Assembly (NCBI GenBank): GCA_024036415.1
Contig: JAMWET010003596.1
Coordinates: 195,001 to 259,000 of the forward strand
Direction: 5' to 3'
DNA from: Prochilodus magdalenae
Lineage: Eukaryota; Chordata; Actinopteri; Characiformes; Prochilodontidae
DNA: 64,000 nucleotides
Under the pieces are notes generated by a model. That model was not told where the DNA came from, did not search any database, and worked only from the letters and a program-made list of their open reading frames with translations. The position numbers and the translations under genes are program-made. This document shows, in pieces, positions 22,666 through 35,360 of this stretch (the first letter of the stretch is position 1; each line of letters opens with the position of its first letter).

Positions 22666-23334
22666 GGAATCCCAGGAGGTCTCTTAATGACTAGGTTAGG
22701 TCTAGTTTTTGGTAGCTCAGTTTGGTTAATTACTGGAGTATTGATGTAACCTATAGCGACTCCCCTCAGTCATCCATCACGCTAGAAGCAGAATGCTGAA
22801 GCAGAACCCCAGTTTATAAGCATATCTGTACATGTGTTCTGCCTTAACTCACCTTGGCCCAGCTTGTGAAGGGCAGAGCGTTTGATTAGGTGGATTTATT
22901 CTGAAGGAGAAAGAAGAAACACTTTCGTGTCTCACATATTAGAGCTCCTTGCAGGTCACAGGTGTCCCTCGGCGGCTCTATAAGCCCTTCTGTAAGTAGC
23001 TGTTCTTCATTGCTAGGCTCCTTTTAAGCTACAACATAAAACCTCTGACTGCAGCTGAAATTGAACCCTCTAGATGGACACTTGATGGCCACTCATGATT
23101 TGATACATCATAGTCTGATTTCTTGAATTATGCACTACAGCTTGCACAACGTCCGAAGGTCAAAACTGGCGAAATGCTGATGACATCTCGGATAAAGCCA
23201 CATGAGATAGGAATGCTTTGCAACAAGCTATTTTAAAAGGCGGTAGAGTGCAATGTGCCAAGCCCTGCAAGAAAGTTGTATCTAGCTTAGGTGAAGCTAC
23301 GGAGTGTTTACAGACTGAAGACCCGTCTCTGTGT
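22666..23334. other. Single-copy spacer
   Basis: No gene, RNA or element recognised. Confidence 0.55.
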
Positions 23335-24632
23335 AAGGCAGATAGACAGAGTGGTAGACAAATAGACAGAGCGGTAGGCAGGTAGAGTGGTAGGCAGGTG
23401 GACAGATAGACAGAGTGGTAGGCATGTAGGCGGATCGACAGAGTGGTAGGCATGTAGACAGAGTGGTAGACAGGCAGATAGACAGATAGGTAGACGGACA
23501 GATAGACAGAGTGGTAGATAGGCAGATAGACAGATAGATAGATAGACGGACAGATAGACAGAGTGGTAGATAGGCAGATAGACAGAGTGGTAGACTGGCA
23601 GATAGACAGATAGGTAGACGGACAGATAGACAGAGTGGTAGATAGGCAGATAGACAGAGTGGTAGGCATGTAGACAGAGTGGTAGACGGGCAGATAGATA
23701 GACAGATAGGTAGACAGACAGATAGACAGAGTGGTAGGCATGTAGACAGAGTGGTAGACGGGCAGATAGACAGATAGATAGACGGACAGATAGACAGAGT
23801 GGTAGATAGGCAGATAGACAGATAGGTAGACAGAGTGGTAGATAGGCAGATAGACAGAGTGGTAGACTGGCAGATAGACAGAGTGGTAGACTGGCAGATA
23901 GACAGAGTGGTAGACTGGCAGATAGACAGAGTGGTAGACAGACAGATAGACAGAGTGGTAGGCATGTAGACAGAGTGGTAGACGGGCAGATAGACAGATA
24001 GATAGACGGACAGATAGACAGAGTGGTAGATAGGCAGATAGACAGATAGATAGACGGACAGATAGACAGAGTGGTAGATAGGCAGATAGACAGAGTGGTA
24101 GACTGGCAGATAGACAGATAGGTAGACGGACAGATAGACAGAGTGGTAGATAGGCAGATAGACAGAGTGGTAGGCATGTAGACAGAGTGGTAGACGGGCA
24201 GATAGACAGATGGGCAGATAGACAGATAGGTAGACGGACAGATAGACAGAGTGGTAAATAGGCAGATAGACAGATAGGTAGACGGACAGATAGACAGATA
24301 GATAGACGGACAGATAGAGAGATAGATAGACGGACAGATAGACAGAGTGGTAGATAGGCAGATAGACAGAGTGGTAGGCATGTAGACAGAGTGGTAGACT
24401 GGCAGATAGACAGACAGATAGACAGAGTGGTAGGCATGTAGACAGAGTGGTAGACGGGCAGATAGACAGATAGGTAGATGGACAGATAGACAGAGTGGTC
24501 GATAGGCAGATAGATAGAGTGGTAGATAGACAGAGTGGTAGACGGGCAGATAGACAGATAGGTAGATGGACAGATAGACAGAGTGGTAGACGGACAGATA
24601 GACAGAGTGGTAGACGGGCAGATAGACAGATG
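23335..24632. repeat. GACA/GATA-rich minisatellite, 1.3 kb
   Basis: Built from cagatagacagagtggtag units separated by gataggcag, actggcag or cgggcag variants and by agatagatagacgga blocks. Without stops on the - strand it yields Cys/Leu/Ser repeat frames of up to 484 codons, which I reject as genes. Confidence 0.95.
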
Positions 24633-25149
24633 GAGAGGCTCAGTGTGACACAGACCGGATGTTTACAGAGCAGATCTGTGCCACCTCCGTATGTGTAAAT
24701 ATGACCACCGTAATCAGTGTGCCTCTCCACTTCAGATGATCCCTCGTTCACGGTTCCCGCGGCTGCGGCGTCTGACCTGGAGTGTGTTCCGGTAATAGCT
24801 GCAGGAGCAGAGCGTTTGACCTTTTCTCACTTCGTCTTTCTCTAATGAGGAACAGGTGAGACACGTTCTCAGCACATTACCGAGGCAGTGGCTGCCTGTT
24901 CTGCTAGACACTCCATTTGTTGATCATGACGCACGTTGTTGGTTCAGGTGACGTCATCGAGCTGGACCTGGGCGTGCAGGTCATTCAGCAGGCAGAGCTA
25001 TTAACTGCTGATGTGTGTCACTAGTCTACCTCACTGGGCTCCATCAGTCAGAACGCTGAGCAGAGAAATCAGACCTGAGTGCTGAAGGTGGTGCTGAAGG
25101 TGGTGCTGTGTCTGCAGCCCAGAGGACTCTCATCATAGGGGTCTTTAAT
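24633..25149. other. Single-copy spacer
   Basis: No gene or element recognised. Confidence 0.55.
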
Positions 25150-25472
25150 CACTGAGTGGCAGCAGTTAGTTCTGTTCAGTTAATTGTTCTGTGTAGTTCA
25201 GGCTAGGGTGTTGCTTTGTGGTTGCTATGTTATTCCAGGTAGTTGCTAAGGTGTGGCTGGGTAGCTGCCATGCGTCCCCACATTGTCACTATTGGACCTG
25301 TAGCAACATGACTTAAATAGGATGTAGAAACGGATGGATGGATAAACAGACGGATGGATGGATGGATGGATGGATAGGCAGAAGGATAGATAGATACATG
25401 GGTTGATAGAGTAGAAAGAGAGTGTCAGATAAATAGATTGAAAGATAATAGAGTGGGGATGGATGGATAGAT

Positions 25473-25548
<76 letters not shown>

Positions 25549-26340
25549 TGACTGGGTGGCAGCAGCTAGTTTTGATCAGCTAGCTTAGTTCCGCTGTGTA
25601 GTTCAGGCAGTTACTAGGGTGTTGCTTTGTGGTTGCTATGTTATCCCAGGTAGTTGCTAAGGTGTTGCTGGGTAGTTGCCATGGTTCCCCACCTGTAGCA
25701 ACATGACTTAAATATGGTGAAGAAACTTTTACATTCTTCTCATTCTGGATGGATGGATGGACGGATGGACGGATGGATGGATGGATAGATAGACAGACGG
25801 ATAGATAGATACATGGGTTAATAGAGTAGAAAGAGAGTGTCAGATAAATAGATTGAAAGATAATAGAATATGGATGGATGGATAGATAGACAGACTGACT
25901 GGGTGGCAGCAGCTAGTTCTGATCAGCTAGCTTAGTTCCACTGTGTAGTTCAGGCAGTTGCTAGGGTGTTGCTTTGTGGTTGCTATGTTATCCCAGGTAG
26001 TTGCTAAGGTGTTGCTGGATAGTTGCCATGGTTCCCCACCTGTAGTAACACTACCTAAATATGGTGAAGAAACTTTTACATTCTTCTCGTTCTGGATGGA
26101 TGGATAGACGGATAGATGGATGGATGTATGAATGGAAAGGCAGAAGGATAGATAGATAGATGCATGGATTGATAGAGGAAGAGAGAGACACAGTGGCAGC
26201 TGTGTAGTTCAGGCAGTTGCTAGGGTGTTGCTTTGTGGTTGCTATATTTTCCCAGGTAGTTGCTAAGGTGTTGCTGGGTAGTTGCCATGGTCCCCACATG
26301 GTCACTATTGGACTATTGGTCACTATAGCGACATGACGTA
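25150..26340. repeat. Compound tandem block of four long units with GGAT/GACA cores
   Basis: The string gttgctttgtggttgctat recurs at about 25212, 25621, 25968 and 26227. Each time it is followed by caggtagttgctaaggtg and gttgccat, and three times by a ggat/gaca/gata microsatellite. Unit lengths are about 400, 348 and 260-290 bp, the differences lying mainly in the microsatellite part. Confidence 0.88.
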
Positions 26341-27238
26341 CATAAGGTGCACAAACTGACTGCTTAATTGATTGACTGATTGATTGATTGACTGATTGAT
26401 TAAGTAGAGAGAGTGAGAGTGAGTGATGGATTTTCTTTTTCCTCTTCAGGCTTTTTCCCAGATGGTGTGATGGATGCTTCCAGAATTCCAGAAACAGCCG
26501 GTATGTACTCCATTCTTATCTCCACCAGTGAGATGGTCCCCATACCCCCATCTGCAACACAAGCCCAAAGCACGATCAGCCCACCTCTGTTCTTTAACGA
26601 GGATAGAGGCAACATGGGACCCCCTAAATATCAAGGGGTCTTTCACACACTGACTATAACACATCCTCTTGCTTTATAAAGAGTCTATAACCACTTTATA
26701 AGCCGTTCCCCAGGCTTATGCCAGGCCTTCCCAGGGCTTCTTTAGGGACCTGGGAATGGCTCTTCCCTCTCTAGCCTCCCTCTGAGGCTCTGTAATTGGA
26801 GTCTATGTACTGGAATTGTATGTTCTGGGAATGTTCCACGTGGCTCAGGCGGGCTCCGCTCAGAGGGCCGTGTTCCGGGTTGCTGTTTGTATTTGTTTAG
26901 TCTCGGCTTCAGACGCTTCGCCCACGTGTACGCAGAGCGTTTGATGTCCTCTGCATGCTAAGCACTTTCGAAACCTGCTGAAGACACGAGTCCAGACTGA
27001 AGCTGCAGAGCCTCAGCCGCCCTTTGATTTCAGTTTGGTTGGAGGGGGGCGGGCGGCAGCTAGTCGACCCCGGTTTGAAGACCTTAGTGTGCTCACACTG
27101 TTATTAACAGGGGATAAGTTCTCAGTGATGCATGCTGGGACATCATTAAGTCTACTCCGGAGTTCACAGGGAGCCAGTGAGGAGCGGACACCAGTTACGT
27201 GATACGCTTCCTGCGGTTTGTCGCAGTTAGAACACGGG
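26341..27238. other. Single-copy spacer
   Basis: Short attg/attga repeat at 26370-26400; otherwise nothing recognised. An 88-codon frame at 26413-26679 has no recognisable domain. Confidence 0.5.
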
Positions 27239-27239
27239 C

Positions 27240-28160
27240 TACTGACGTGGTGGTGGTGTGTTAGTGTGTGTGGTGCTGGTGTGAGTGGATCAGACACAGC
27301 AGTGCTGCTGGAGTGTTGAGACACTGTGTCCACTCACTGTCCACTCTATTAGACACTCCTACCTTGCTGCTCCACCTTGTAGATGGACAGTCAGAGACGA
27401 TAGCTTATCTGCTGCTGCACAGTGCAGCGTTGAGGATCCTCTGGTCCTTCATCAGTGGTCACAAGGTGCTGCCCACAGGATGTTGCCCTTGGGACGCTGC
27501 CTATGGGACGCTGCCTATGGGACGCTGCCTATGGGACGCCCCCACGGGACGCTGCCTAGGGGACGCTGCCTAGGGGACGCTGCCCACGGGACGCTGCCCA
27601 CGGGACGCTGCCCACGGGACGCTGCCTATGGGACGCTGCCTATGGGACGCTGCCTATGGGACGCTGCCTATGGGACGTTGCCTATGGGACGTTGCCCACG
27701 GGACCCTGACCTCTGGACGCTGTCTATGGGACGCTGTCTATGGGACGCTGTCTATGGGACGCTGTCTATGGGACGCTGCCTATGGGACGCTGCCTATGGG
27801 ACGCTGCCCACGGGACGCTGCCCACGGGACGCTGCCCTCAGTGTGCTGGATAGCTAGGGTTGGTGGACGATCCTCGGTCCAGCAGTGACACTGAGGTGTT
27901 GGGCAGCACTGCTGTGTCTGATCCACTCACACTAACACACCACCACCACGTCAGTGTCACTGCAGTGCTGAGAATGATCCACCACCCACATCATACCTGC
28001 TCTGTGGTGGTCCTGTGGGGGTCCTGACCATTGTAGAACAGGGTAATACAGTACACAGAGAAACAGATGGACTACAGTCTGGACCTGTACACCTACAGAG
28101 TGTCCTGTATGGTCAGTGGAGCTGATAACATGGACATAAAGTGTAGATACAATGTAATAA
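27240..28160. mobile_element. P3 palindromic MITE-like element, copy 2
   Basis: The left part (ggtggtggtgtgttagtgtg, then gagtggatcagacacagcag) and right part (ctgtgtctgatccactcac, then cactaacacaccaccaccac) are inverted copies. Between them lies a 14-bp minisatellite. The right arm continues through ggtcctgtgggggtcctgac to gtgtcctgtatggtcagtgg. No open reading frame for a transposase, so non-autonomous. Confidence 0.75.
27466..27845. repeat. 14-bp minisatellite inside P3 copy 2
   Basis: About 26 units of gggacgctgcctat and gggacgctgcccac. Because 14 is not a multiple of three, all frames rotate through the unit; the Gly/Arg/Cys/Trp frames are not genes. Confidence 0.93.
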
Positions 28161-28744
28161 ACATGTAATAACACAATACCTTACTTGTTATAAGATTATT
28201 GAACGGAGGTTTTATCAGATGATCTGACTGAAGGTAACGATAGGGCGGACGCAGTCAGAGCATTCCTAACTTCGCTGAGGCTTCTGAGTAGAAAGAAGAC
28301 GGGCTGAATAAGCCTCTTGATGTACATAATGACGCTGAGAGTGGGGGTCAAAGGTCACACTCGGATTTCTCACTAAGGACGGCCTTTAACCCAGAACAAT
28401 CAAGAGCTAATTGCACCTTTCTGGCCCCGCGATTATGATCAAGCTGGGAACGGCTATCAGGATCGAGTCAGGTACGTTCTGATTAGACTCGCAAGCCAGA
28501 TCATCAGAGAGTTTGGTGGACCTTAGCGTGCCCAGGCACTGCCCTCTTCCAAAGGATCATTTGTTGGACATGGAAACCCATCAATCACAATCAGTTTCAC
28601 GTGACACACAGGAACGTCAAGTCAGGTCAGGTCATGCTTTTAGCCCAGACACACAACGCAGCTGTACATGGAATCCCGGTCCTAAGTGGGGAACCCATCC
28701 TGCTCTGGTCCACACCGGACAGCAAGGCAACACAAAGGGAATAT
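28161..28744. other. Single-copy spacer with possible conserved non-coding element
   Basis: No gene or transposon. The 28265-28500 part has balanced composition and homeodomain/SOX-like words (agctaattgcacc, acaatcaagag). Confidence 0.4.
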
Positions 28745-29165
28745 ACACTCAGCCTTATAGCTGCACCCAGAAGGAGGTGTGGGAGTGCCGTGGTGCTGGG
28801 AAGAAAGATAAAGGTGACCAGGATCAATAACTGGTGATAGATTTAGACTGATATGATCAATATTTATTGAGCTACACATACAGAAGTCTGTCTCTCAGTA
28901 TGGCGTCGGGCCGCCGTGTTTGCTGACCCAACACGCCAGACGTCTCGGTATGGAGCTGTAGAGGTTCCTAATGGAGTCCTGTGATAATCCATCCCATGCA
29001 GCTTGAACATCCTCACACAGTTCCTGCAGATGGTGCGGTAGGGGTGGAGGTGGAGGGACACCAGGCCTTCTGGACGTCTGGACCCGCTGCCATTCTGAGT
29101 CACTCCATGAGTCGTTTCAGTTTGACGTGGTGTTCAGGGCAGTCAGTGTATCCGCCAACATGAGT
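28745..29165 (-). mobile_element. P1 element, copy D
   Basis: Reverse-strand copy with a clear right terminal repeat at 28755-28785 (agctgcacccagaaggaggt), the atcaatatttattgagctac tail and the C-terminal transposase relic. It jumps at about 29083 from the junction region to gacccgctgccattctgagt, losing the FSDESRF region. Confidence 0.75.
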
Positions 29166-29179
29166 GACGTTGGTTAGGG

Positions 29180-32100
29180 TTACCCAACACTCTCTGTCAG
29201 TGGACCCCTAGACCTGCACCTCTTACCTAGCAGGAACACTCACTACCACACGCCCCACTGAACAGGTAGGGTTACCCAACACTCTCTGTCAGTGGACCCC
29301 TAGATCTGCGCCTCTTACCTAGCAGAAACACTCACTACCACACACTCCACTGAACAGGTAGGGTTACCAAACACTCTCTGTCAGTGGACCCCTAGACCCG
29401 CACCTCTTACCTAGCAGAAACACGCATTACCACACACTCCACTGAATATGTAGGGTTACCGAACACTCTGTCAGTGGACCCCTAGACCTGCACCTCTTAC
29501 CTAGCAGAAACACCCACTACCACACACTCCACTGAACAGGTAGGGTTACCAAACACTCTCTGTCAGTGGACCCCTAGACCCGCACCTCTTACCTAGCAGA
29601 GACACTCACTACCACACACTCCACTGAACAGGTAGGGTTACAGAACACTCTGTCAGTGGAGCCCTAGACCTGCACCTCTTACCTAGCAGGAACACTCACT
29701 ACCACACGCCCCACTGAACAGGTAGTGTTACCAAACACTCTGTCAGTGGACCCCTAGACCCGCACCTCTTACCTAGCAGGAACACTCACTACCACACACT
29801 CCACTGAACAGGTAGGGTTACCAAACACTCTGTCAGTGGACCCCTAGACCTGCACCTCTTACCTAGCAGGAACACTCACTACCACACACTCCACTGAATA
29901 TGTAGTGTTACCAAACACTCTGTCAGTGGACCCCTAGATCTGCACCTCTTACCTAGCAGAACCACTCACTACCACACACTCCACTGAACAGGTAGGGTTA
30001 CCAAACACTCTCTGTCAGTGGACCCCTAGATCTGCACCTCTTACCTAGCAGAAACACTCACTACCACACACTCCACTGAACAGGTAGGGTTACCAAACAC
30101 TCTCTGTCAGTGGAACCCTAGATCTGCACCTCTTACCTAGCAGAAACACTCACTACCACACACTACACTGAACAGGTAGGGTTACCAAACACTCTCTGTC
30201 AGTGGACCCTGAGATCTGCACCTCTTACCTAGCAGAAACACTCGCTACCACACACTCCACTGAACAGGTAGGGTTACCAAACACTCTCTGTCAGTGGACC
30301 CCGAGATCTGCACCTCTTACCTAGCAGAGACACTCACTACCACACACTCCACTGAACAGGTAGGGTTACAGAACACTCTGTCAGTGGAGCCCTAGACCTG
30401 CACCTCTTACCTAGCAGGAACACTCACTACCACACGCCCCACTGAACAGGTAGTGTTACCAAACACTCTGTCAGTGGACCCCTAGACCCGCACCTCTTAC
30501 CTAGCAGGAACACTCACTACCACACGCCCCACTGAACAGGTAGGGTTACCCAACACTCTGTCAGTGGAGCCCTAGACCTGCACCTCTTACCTAGCAGGAA
30601 CACTCACTACCACACACTCCACTGAATATGTAGTGTTACCAAACACTCTGTCAGTGGACCCCTAGATCTGCACCTCTTACCTAGCAGAACCACTCACTAC
30701 CACACACTCCACTGAACAGGTAGGGTTACCAAACACTCTCTGTCAGTGGACCCCTAGATCTGCACCTCTTACCTAGCAGAAACACTCACTACCACACACT
30801 CCACTGAACAGGTAGGGTTACCAAACACTCTCTGTCAGTGGACCCTGAGATCTGCACCTCTTACCTAGCAGAAACACTCGCTACCACACACTCCACTGAA
30901 CAGGTAGGGTTACCAAACACTCTCTGTCAGTGGACCCCGAGATCTGCACCTCTTACCTAGCAGAAACACTCGCTACCACACACTCCACTGAACAGGTAGG
31001 GTTACCAAACACTCTCTGTCAGTGGACCCCGAGATCTGCACCTCTTACCTAGCAGGAACACTCACTACCACACACTCCACTGAATACGTAGTGTTACCAA
31101 ACACTCTGTCAGTGGACCCCTAGACCTGCACCTCTTACCTAGCAGAAACACTCGCTACCACACACTCCACTGAACAGGTAGGGTTACCAAACACTCTCTG
31201 TCAGTGGACCCCGAGATCTGCACCTCTTACCTAGCAGGAACACTCACTACCACACACTCCACTGAATACGTAGGGTTACCGAACACTGTCAGTGGACCCC
31301 TAGATCTGCACCTCTTACCTAGCAGAAACACTCACTACCACACGCCCCACTGAACAGGTAGGGTTACCCAACACTCTCTGTCAGTGGACCCCTAGACCTG
31401 CACCTCTTACCTAGCAGAAACACTCGCTACCACACACTCCACTGAACAGGTAGGGTTACCCAACACTCTCTGTCAGTGGACCCCTAGACCTGCACCTCTT
31501 ACCTAGCAGGAACACTCACTACCACACGCCCCACTGAACAGGTAGGGTTACCCAACACTCTCTGTCAGTGGACCCCTAGACCTGCACCTCTTACCTAGCA
31601 GAAACACTCGCTACCACACACTCCACTGAACAGGTAGGGTTACCGAACACTCTCTGTCAGTGGACCCCTAGACCTGCACCTCTTACCTAGCAGAAACACT
31701 CACTACCACACGCCCCACTGAACAGGTAGGGTTACCCAACACTCTCTGTCAGTGGACCCCTAGACCTGCACCTCTTACCTAGCAGAAACACTCGCTACCA
31801 CACACTCCACTGAACAGGTAGGGTTACAGAACACTCTGTCAGTGGAGCCCCAGACTTGCACCTCTTACCTAGCAGGAACACTCACTACCACACACTCCAC
31901 TGAATACGTAGTGTTACCAAACACTCTGTCAGTGGACCCCTAGACCCGCACCTCTTACCTAGCAGGAACACTCACTACCACACACTCCACTGAATACAAA
32001 GGGTTACCAAACACTCTGTCAGTGGACCCCTAGACCCGCACCTCTTACCTAGCAGAAACACTCACTACCACACACTCCACTGAACAGGTAGGGTTACCGA

Positions 32101-32335
32101 ACACTCTGTCAGTGGACCCCTAGACCTGCACCTCTTACCTAGCAGGAACACTCACTACCACACACTCCACTGAATACGTAGTGTTACCAAACACTCTGTC
32201 AGTGGACCCCTAGACCCGCACCTCTTACCTAGCAGGAACACTCACTACCACACACTCCACTGAATACAAAGGGTTACCAAACACTCTGTCAGTGGACCCC
32301 TAGACCCACACCTTTTACCTAGCAGAAAGAAAACA
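29180..32335. repeat. Satellite of about 91-bp units, roughly 34 copies
   Basis: The unit carries gggttaccaaacactctctg, then tcagtggacccctagacctg, cacctcttacctagcagaaa and cactcactaccacacactcc, ending with actgaacaggta. A ct dinucleotide insertion (actctctg against actctg) gives 92- and 90-bp versions. Variant combinations recur at 728-bp spacing (29601 and 30329), that is eight units. No coding frame. Confidence 0.96.
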
Positions 32336-32784
32336 AATTAATTACCACACGCTCGACTTCAGAGAAAAGAGTTTTGAGGACCCTGAGCCCCGGACCACCG
32401 AGTTCAGGACAGAGGACGTTTGGTCCCGTTAATCCTCCAGGACACAGGAAGCTTCTTCGGCTTTGTGTTATTGTGTTCTCCTTTGTATGAGTTTCTATGG
32501 ATGTGGTTTTGCAGCGTCTCCTGTGCTACATGGATTCTGCCCAGTGCACACTCTATAGGTGCTGCCCTTGGTTCTCTATACAGCGGCTAGCCTAATTTAC
32601 CCCCCGCTATCCGCTCCCAAGAGGTCTCCACATCAGCCTTGAGACTGATTGCGATCTGTTCTGCTTCTTCTGCAGCCTTCGCACTGTGTTATGTGGCCCT
32701 GAGTGTAGAAAAGTCATATTGACCCGCACACACAACTCGCTGCTGCTATGTACATCCATCAGCTATAACAATAAACCCGCCTCC
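32336..32784. other. Single-copy spacer
   Basis: No gene or element recognised between the satellite and P3 copy 3. Confidence 0.55.
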
Positions 32785-32789
32785 CTGTA

Positions 32790-33735
32790 TCTCCACACCC
32801 ACTGTCCACTCCATCAGCTCCACTGACCATACCGGACACTCTGTAGGTGTACAGGTCCAGACTGTAGTCCATCTGTTTCTCTGTGTACTGTATTACCCTG
32901 TTCCTCAATGGTCAGGACCCCCACAGGACCACCACAGAGCAGGTATGATGTGGGTGGTGGGTCATTCTCAGCACTGCAGGGACACTGACGTGGTGGTGGT
33001 GTGTTAGTGTGGGTGGTGCTGGTGTGAGTGGATCAGACACAGCAGTGCTGCTGGAGTGTTGAGACACTGTGTCCACTCACTGTCCACTCTATTAGACACT
33101 CCTACCTTGCTGGTCCACCTTGTAGATGGACAGTCAGAGACGATAGCTCATCTGCTGCTGCACAGTGCAGTGTTGGGCATCCTCTAGTCCTTCATCAGTG
33201 GGCACAGGACAATACCCACAGGACGCTGCCCACAGGACGCTGCCCACAGGACAATACCCACAGGACGCTGCCCACAGGACGCTGCCCACAGGACAATACC
33301 CACAGGACGCTGCCCACAGGACAATACCCACAGGACGCTGCCCACAGGACGCTGCCCACAGGACAATACCCACAGGACGCTGCCCACAGGACAATACCCA
33401 CAGGACGCTGCCCAGAGGACGTTGGCCATAGGGCATTAGCCACAGGACCCTCCTTGTAGGACGCTACCCCACATGACGCTGCCCACAGAATGCACTGAGG
33501 TGTCCAGGTGTCTGATCTACCCCCACCAGCACCACGTCAGTGTCACTGCAGTGCTGAGAATGTTCCACCACCCACATCATACCCGTCTGTGGTGGTCCTG
33601 TGGGGGTCCTGACCATTGTAGAACAGGGTAATACAGTATACAGATAAACAGATGGACTACAGTCTGGACCTGTACACCTACAGAGTGTCCTGTATGGACA
33701 GTGGAGCTGATGGAGTGGACAGTGAGTGGAGATAG
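32790..33735. mobile_element. P3 palindromic MITE-like element, copy 3 (most complete)
   Basis: Long inverted repeats of about 190-200 bp: the left arm 32815-33030 (ctccactgaccata, cagactgtagtccatctg, ggtatgatgtgggtggtgg) mirrors the right arm 33515-33725 (ccaccacccacatcatacc, cagatggactacagtctg). The inner part holds the gagtggatcagacacagcag segment and the 14-bp minisatellite. No transposase, so non-autonomous; superfamily not assigned. Confidence 0.8.
33198..33490. repeat. 14-bp minisatellite inside P3 copy 3
   Basis: Two unit types, caggacgctgccca (A) and caggacaataccca (B), in the order BAABAABABAABABA followed by decayed units. In copy 2 the B type is absent and other variants predominate, so the array expanded separately in each copy. 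Confidence 0.93.
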
Positions 33736-34244
33736 ATGGAGGTGGGTTTGTTATGTGTATGAATGGTAAGTGTAGTATGTAGCTGGTCAGATGAGGTCTG
33801 TTGATGAGATTTTTTGATCTGTGGGCGGTGGAGCCCACCACACCGATGTGCAGAGGGAGAAGTGAAACCTGGAGGTGTGTGTTTATTCCATTTGGGCTGC
33901 GGTTTCCCAGAACCAAACAAAACCGATGTAATTCCTGCTCCTTTTCAGGCGCCCGCACTTAAAGCAGAACGCACCCAGCACAAAACGCTAATGGTGTGAG
34001 GAGCCGGGGAGATGGGACGCTCGCCTGGACACAGACCCCCGTCATGTTTACTGCACGCGTGATCGCTTCTGTCCTGCGTATAGAAACAGGCTGGGATTGT
34101 GTGCGGCTCGCGTGCAGGCAGGTAGGCCATTACGGGTTTGTATAGAGAGAACACTGTTTACACTGAGCAGTTAGAGACCGCACACCACATAATACCAAAC
34201 ACCCACAGCACACAAACCAGGACACCTACACCAGCGGGCGGAGA
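33736..34244. other. Single-copy spacer
   Basis: Nothing recognised apart from a short ga repeat at 34240-34256. Confidence 0.55.
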
Positions 34245-34256
34245 GAGAGAGAGAGA

Positions 34257-35212
34257 GAAATATGGAATGATACATGATAGATAGATAGATGGGTAGATGG
34301 ATGGATGGATGGATGATAGATGGATGGATATATGGATGGATACATGATAGATAGATGGATGGATGGATGGATGGATGGTTGAATGATGGATGGAGGATAG
34401 ATGGCTACATAGATAGATAGATGGATGAATAGATGGATAGATACAAGCAGATCAATAAATAGATAAACTTAGAGAGATGGATGGATACATGGATAGATAG
34501 ATGATAGATGGATGAACAGATGGATAGACAGAAGCAGATCAATAAATAGATGAACTTAGATAAATTGATGGACAGAGAAAAGACAGACAGATGGATGGAT
34601 GGGTGGATAGACAGATGATAGATGAGCCCGTAGGTAACATGATTGAAAGATGGATGGATGGATTGATAGATAGAATGGATAGCTAGACAGATAGGTGGAT
34701 AGATAGATAGACAGTAAGATATGTGGATTATTGAATGGATGGATAGACAGATAAATAGACACATAGGTGGATGGACAGATAGATGGATGAATAAATGGAT
34801 GATAGATTAACAAATAGGTCAAAGAATGTATGGATGGATGCATGATAGATGGATGGCATATGGATGGATGGATGGTTGATAGATGGAAGGATATATGGAT
34901 GGATAAATGGATAGATAGATGATAGATGGATGAATAGATGGATAGACACAGAGAGATAGATGGATAGACAGAAGCAGATCAATAAATAGATGAACTTCGA
35001 TAAATTGATGGACAGAGAAAAGACAGGTGGATGGATGGGTGGATAGACAGATGATAGATGAGCAGGTAGGTAGCATGACTGAAAGATGGATTGATGGATA
35101 GAATGGATAGCTAGACAGATTGATAGACAGACAGATGGATGGAAAGACAGGTGGATGGATGAATAAATGGATGATAGATTAACAAATAGGTAGAAGAATG
35201 GATGGATGAGTT
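34257..35212. repeat. GATG/GATA compound microsatellite with long internal duplication
   Basis: Gatg, gata and gaca tetramers with embedded islands. The island gaagcagatcaataaataga occurs at 34531 and again at 34971, with the same following aacttagataaattgatgg-like stretch, so a segment of about 440 bp is duplicated. The Ser/Ile/His frames on the - strand are artefacts. Confidence 0.93.
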
Positions 35213-35262
35213 TAAATTTGTGTCCACGTTTCTGATCCTCTGTCTGAACTGAGCGCGTGAAT

Positions 35263-35360
35263 GGGAGAGCTGTGTGCAGAGAGCTGTGTGGGGGAGAGCT
35301 GTGTTGGGGAGAGCTGTGTGCGGAGACCTGTGTGTGGAAACCTGTGTGCGGAGAGCTGCG
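35263..35360. repeat. Short gagagctgtgtg minisatellite
   Basis: About six units of gagagctgtgtgggg or gaaacctgtgtgcgg. Confidence 0.8.

Noticed and set aside
23160..24751. Cys/Leu/Ser-rich frames of 357-484 codons on the - strand
   Set aside because: Translation of the GACA/GATA minisatellite; three overlapping frames are all open, which real genes do not show.
27268..27888. Gly/Arg/Cys/Trp repeat protein of up to 190 codons
   Set aside because: Reading of the 14-bp minisatellite in P3, which shifts frame every unit.
29180..32335. CRISPR-like regular repeat array
   Set aside because: The repeats are contiguous tandem units without unique spacers, in a vertebrate genome.
29180..32335. Telomere-like gggtta words
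   Set aside because: gggtta occurs once per 91-bp unit and never as a tandem hexamer.
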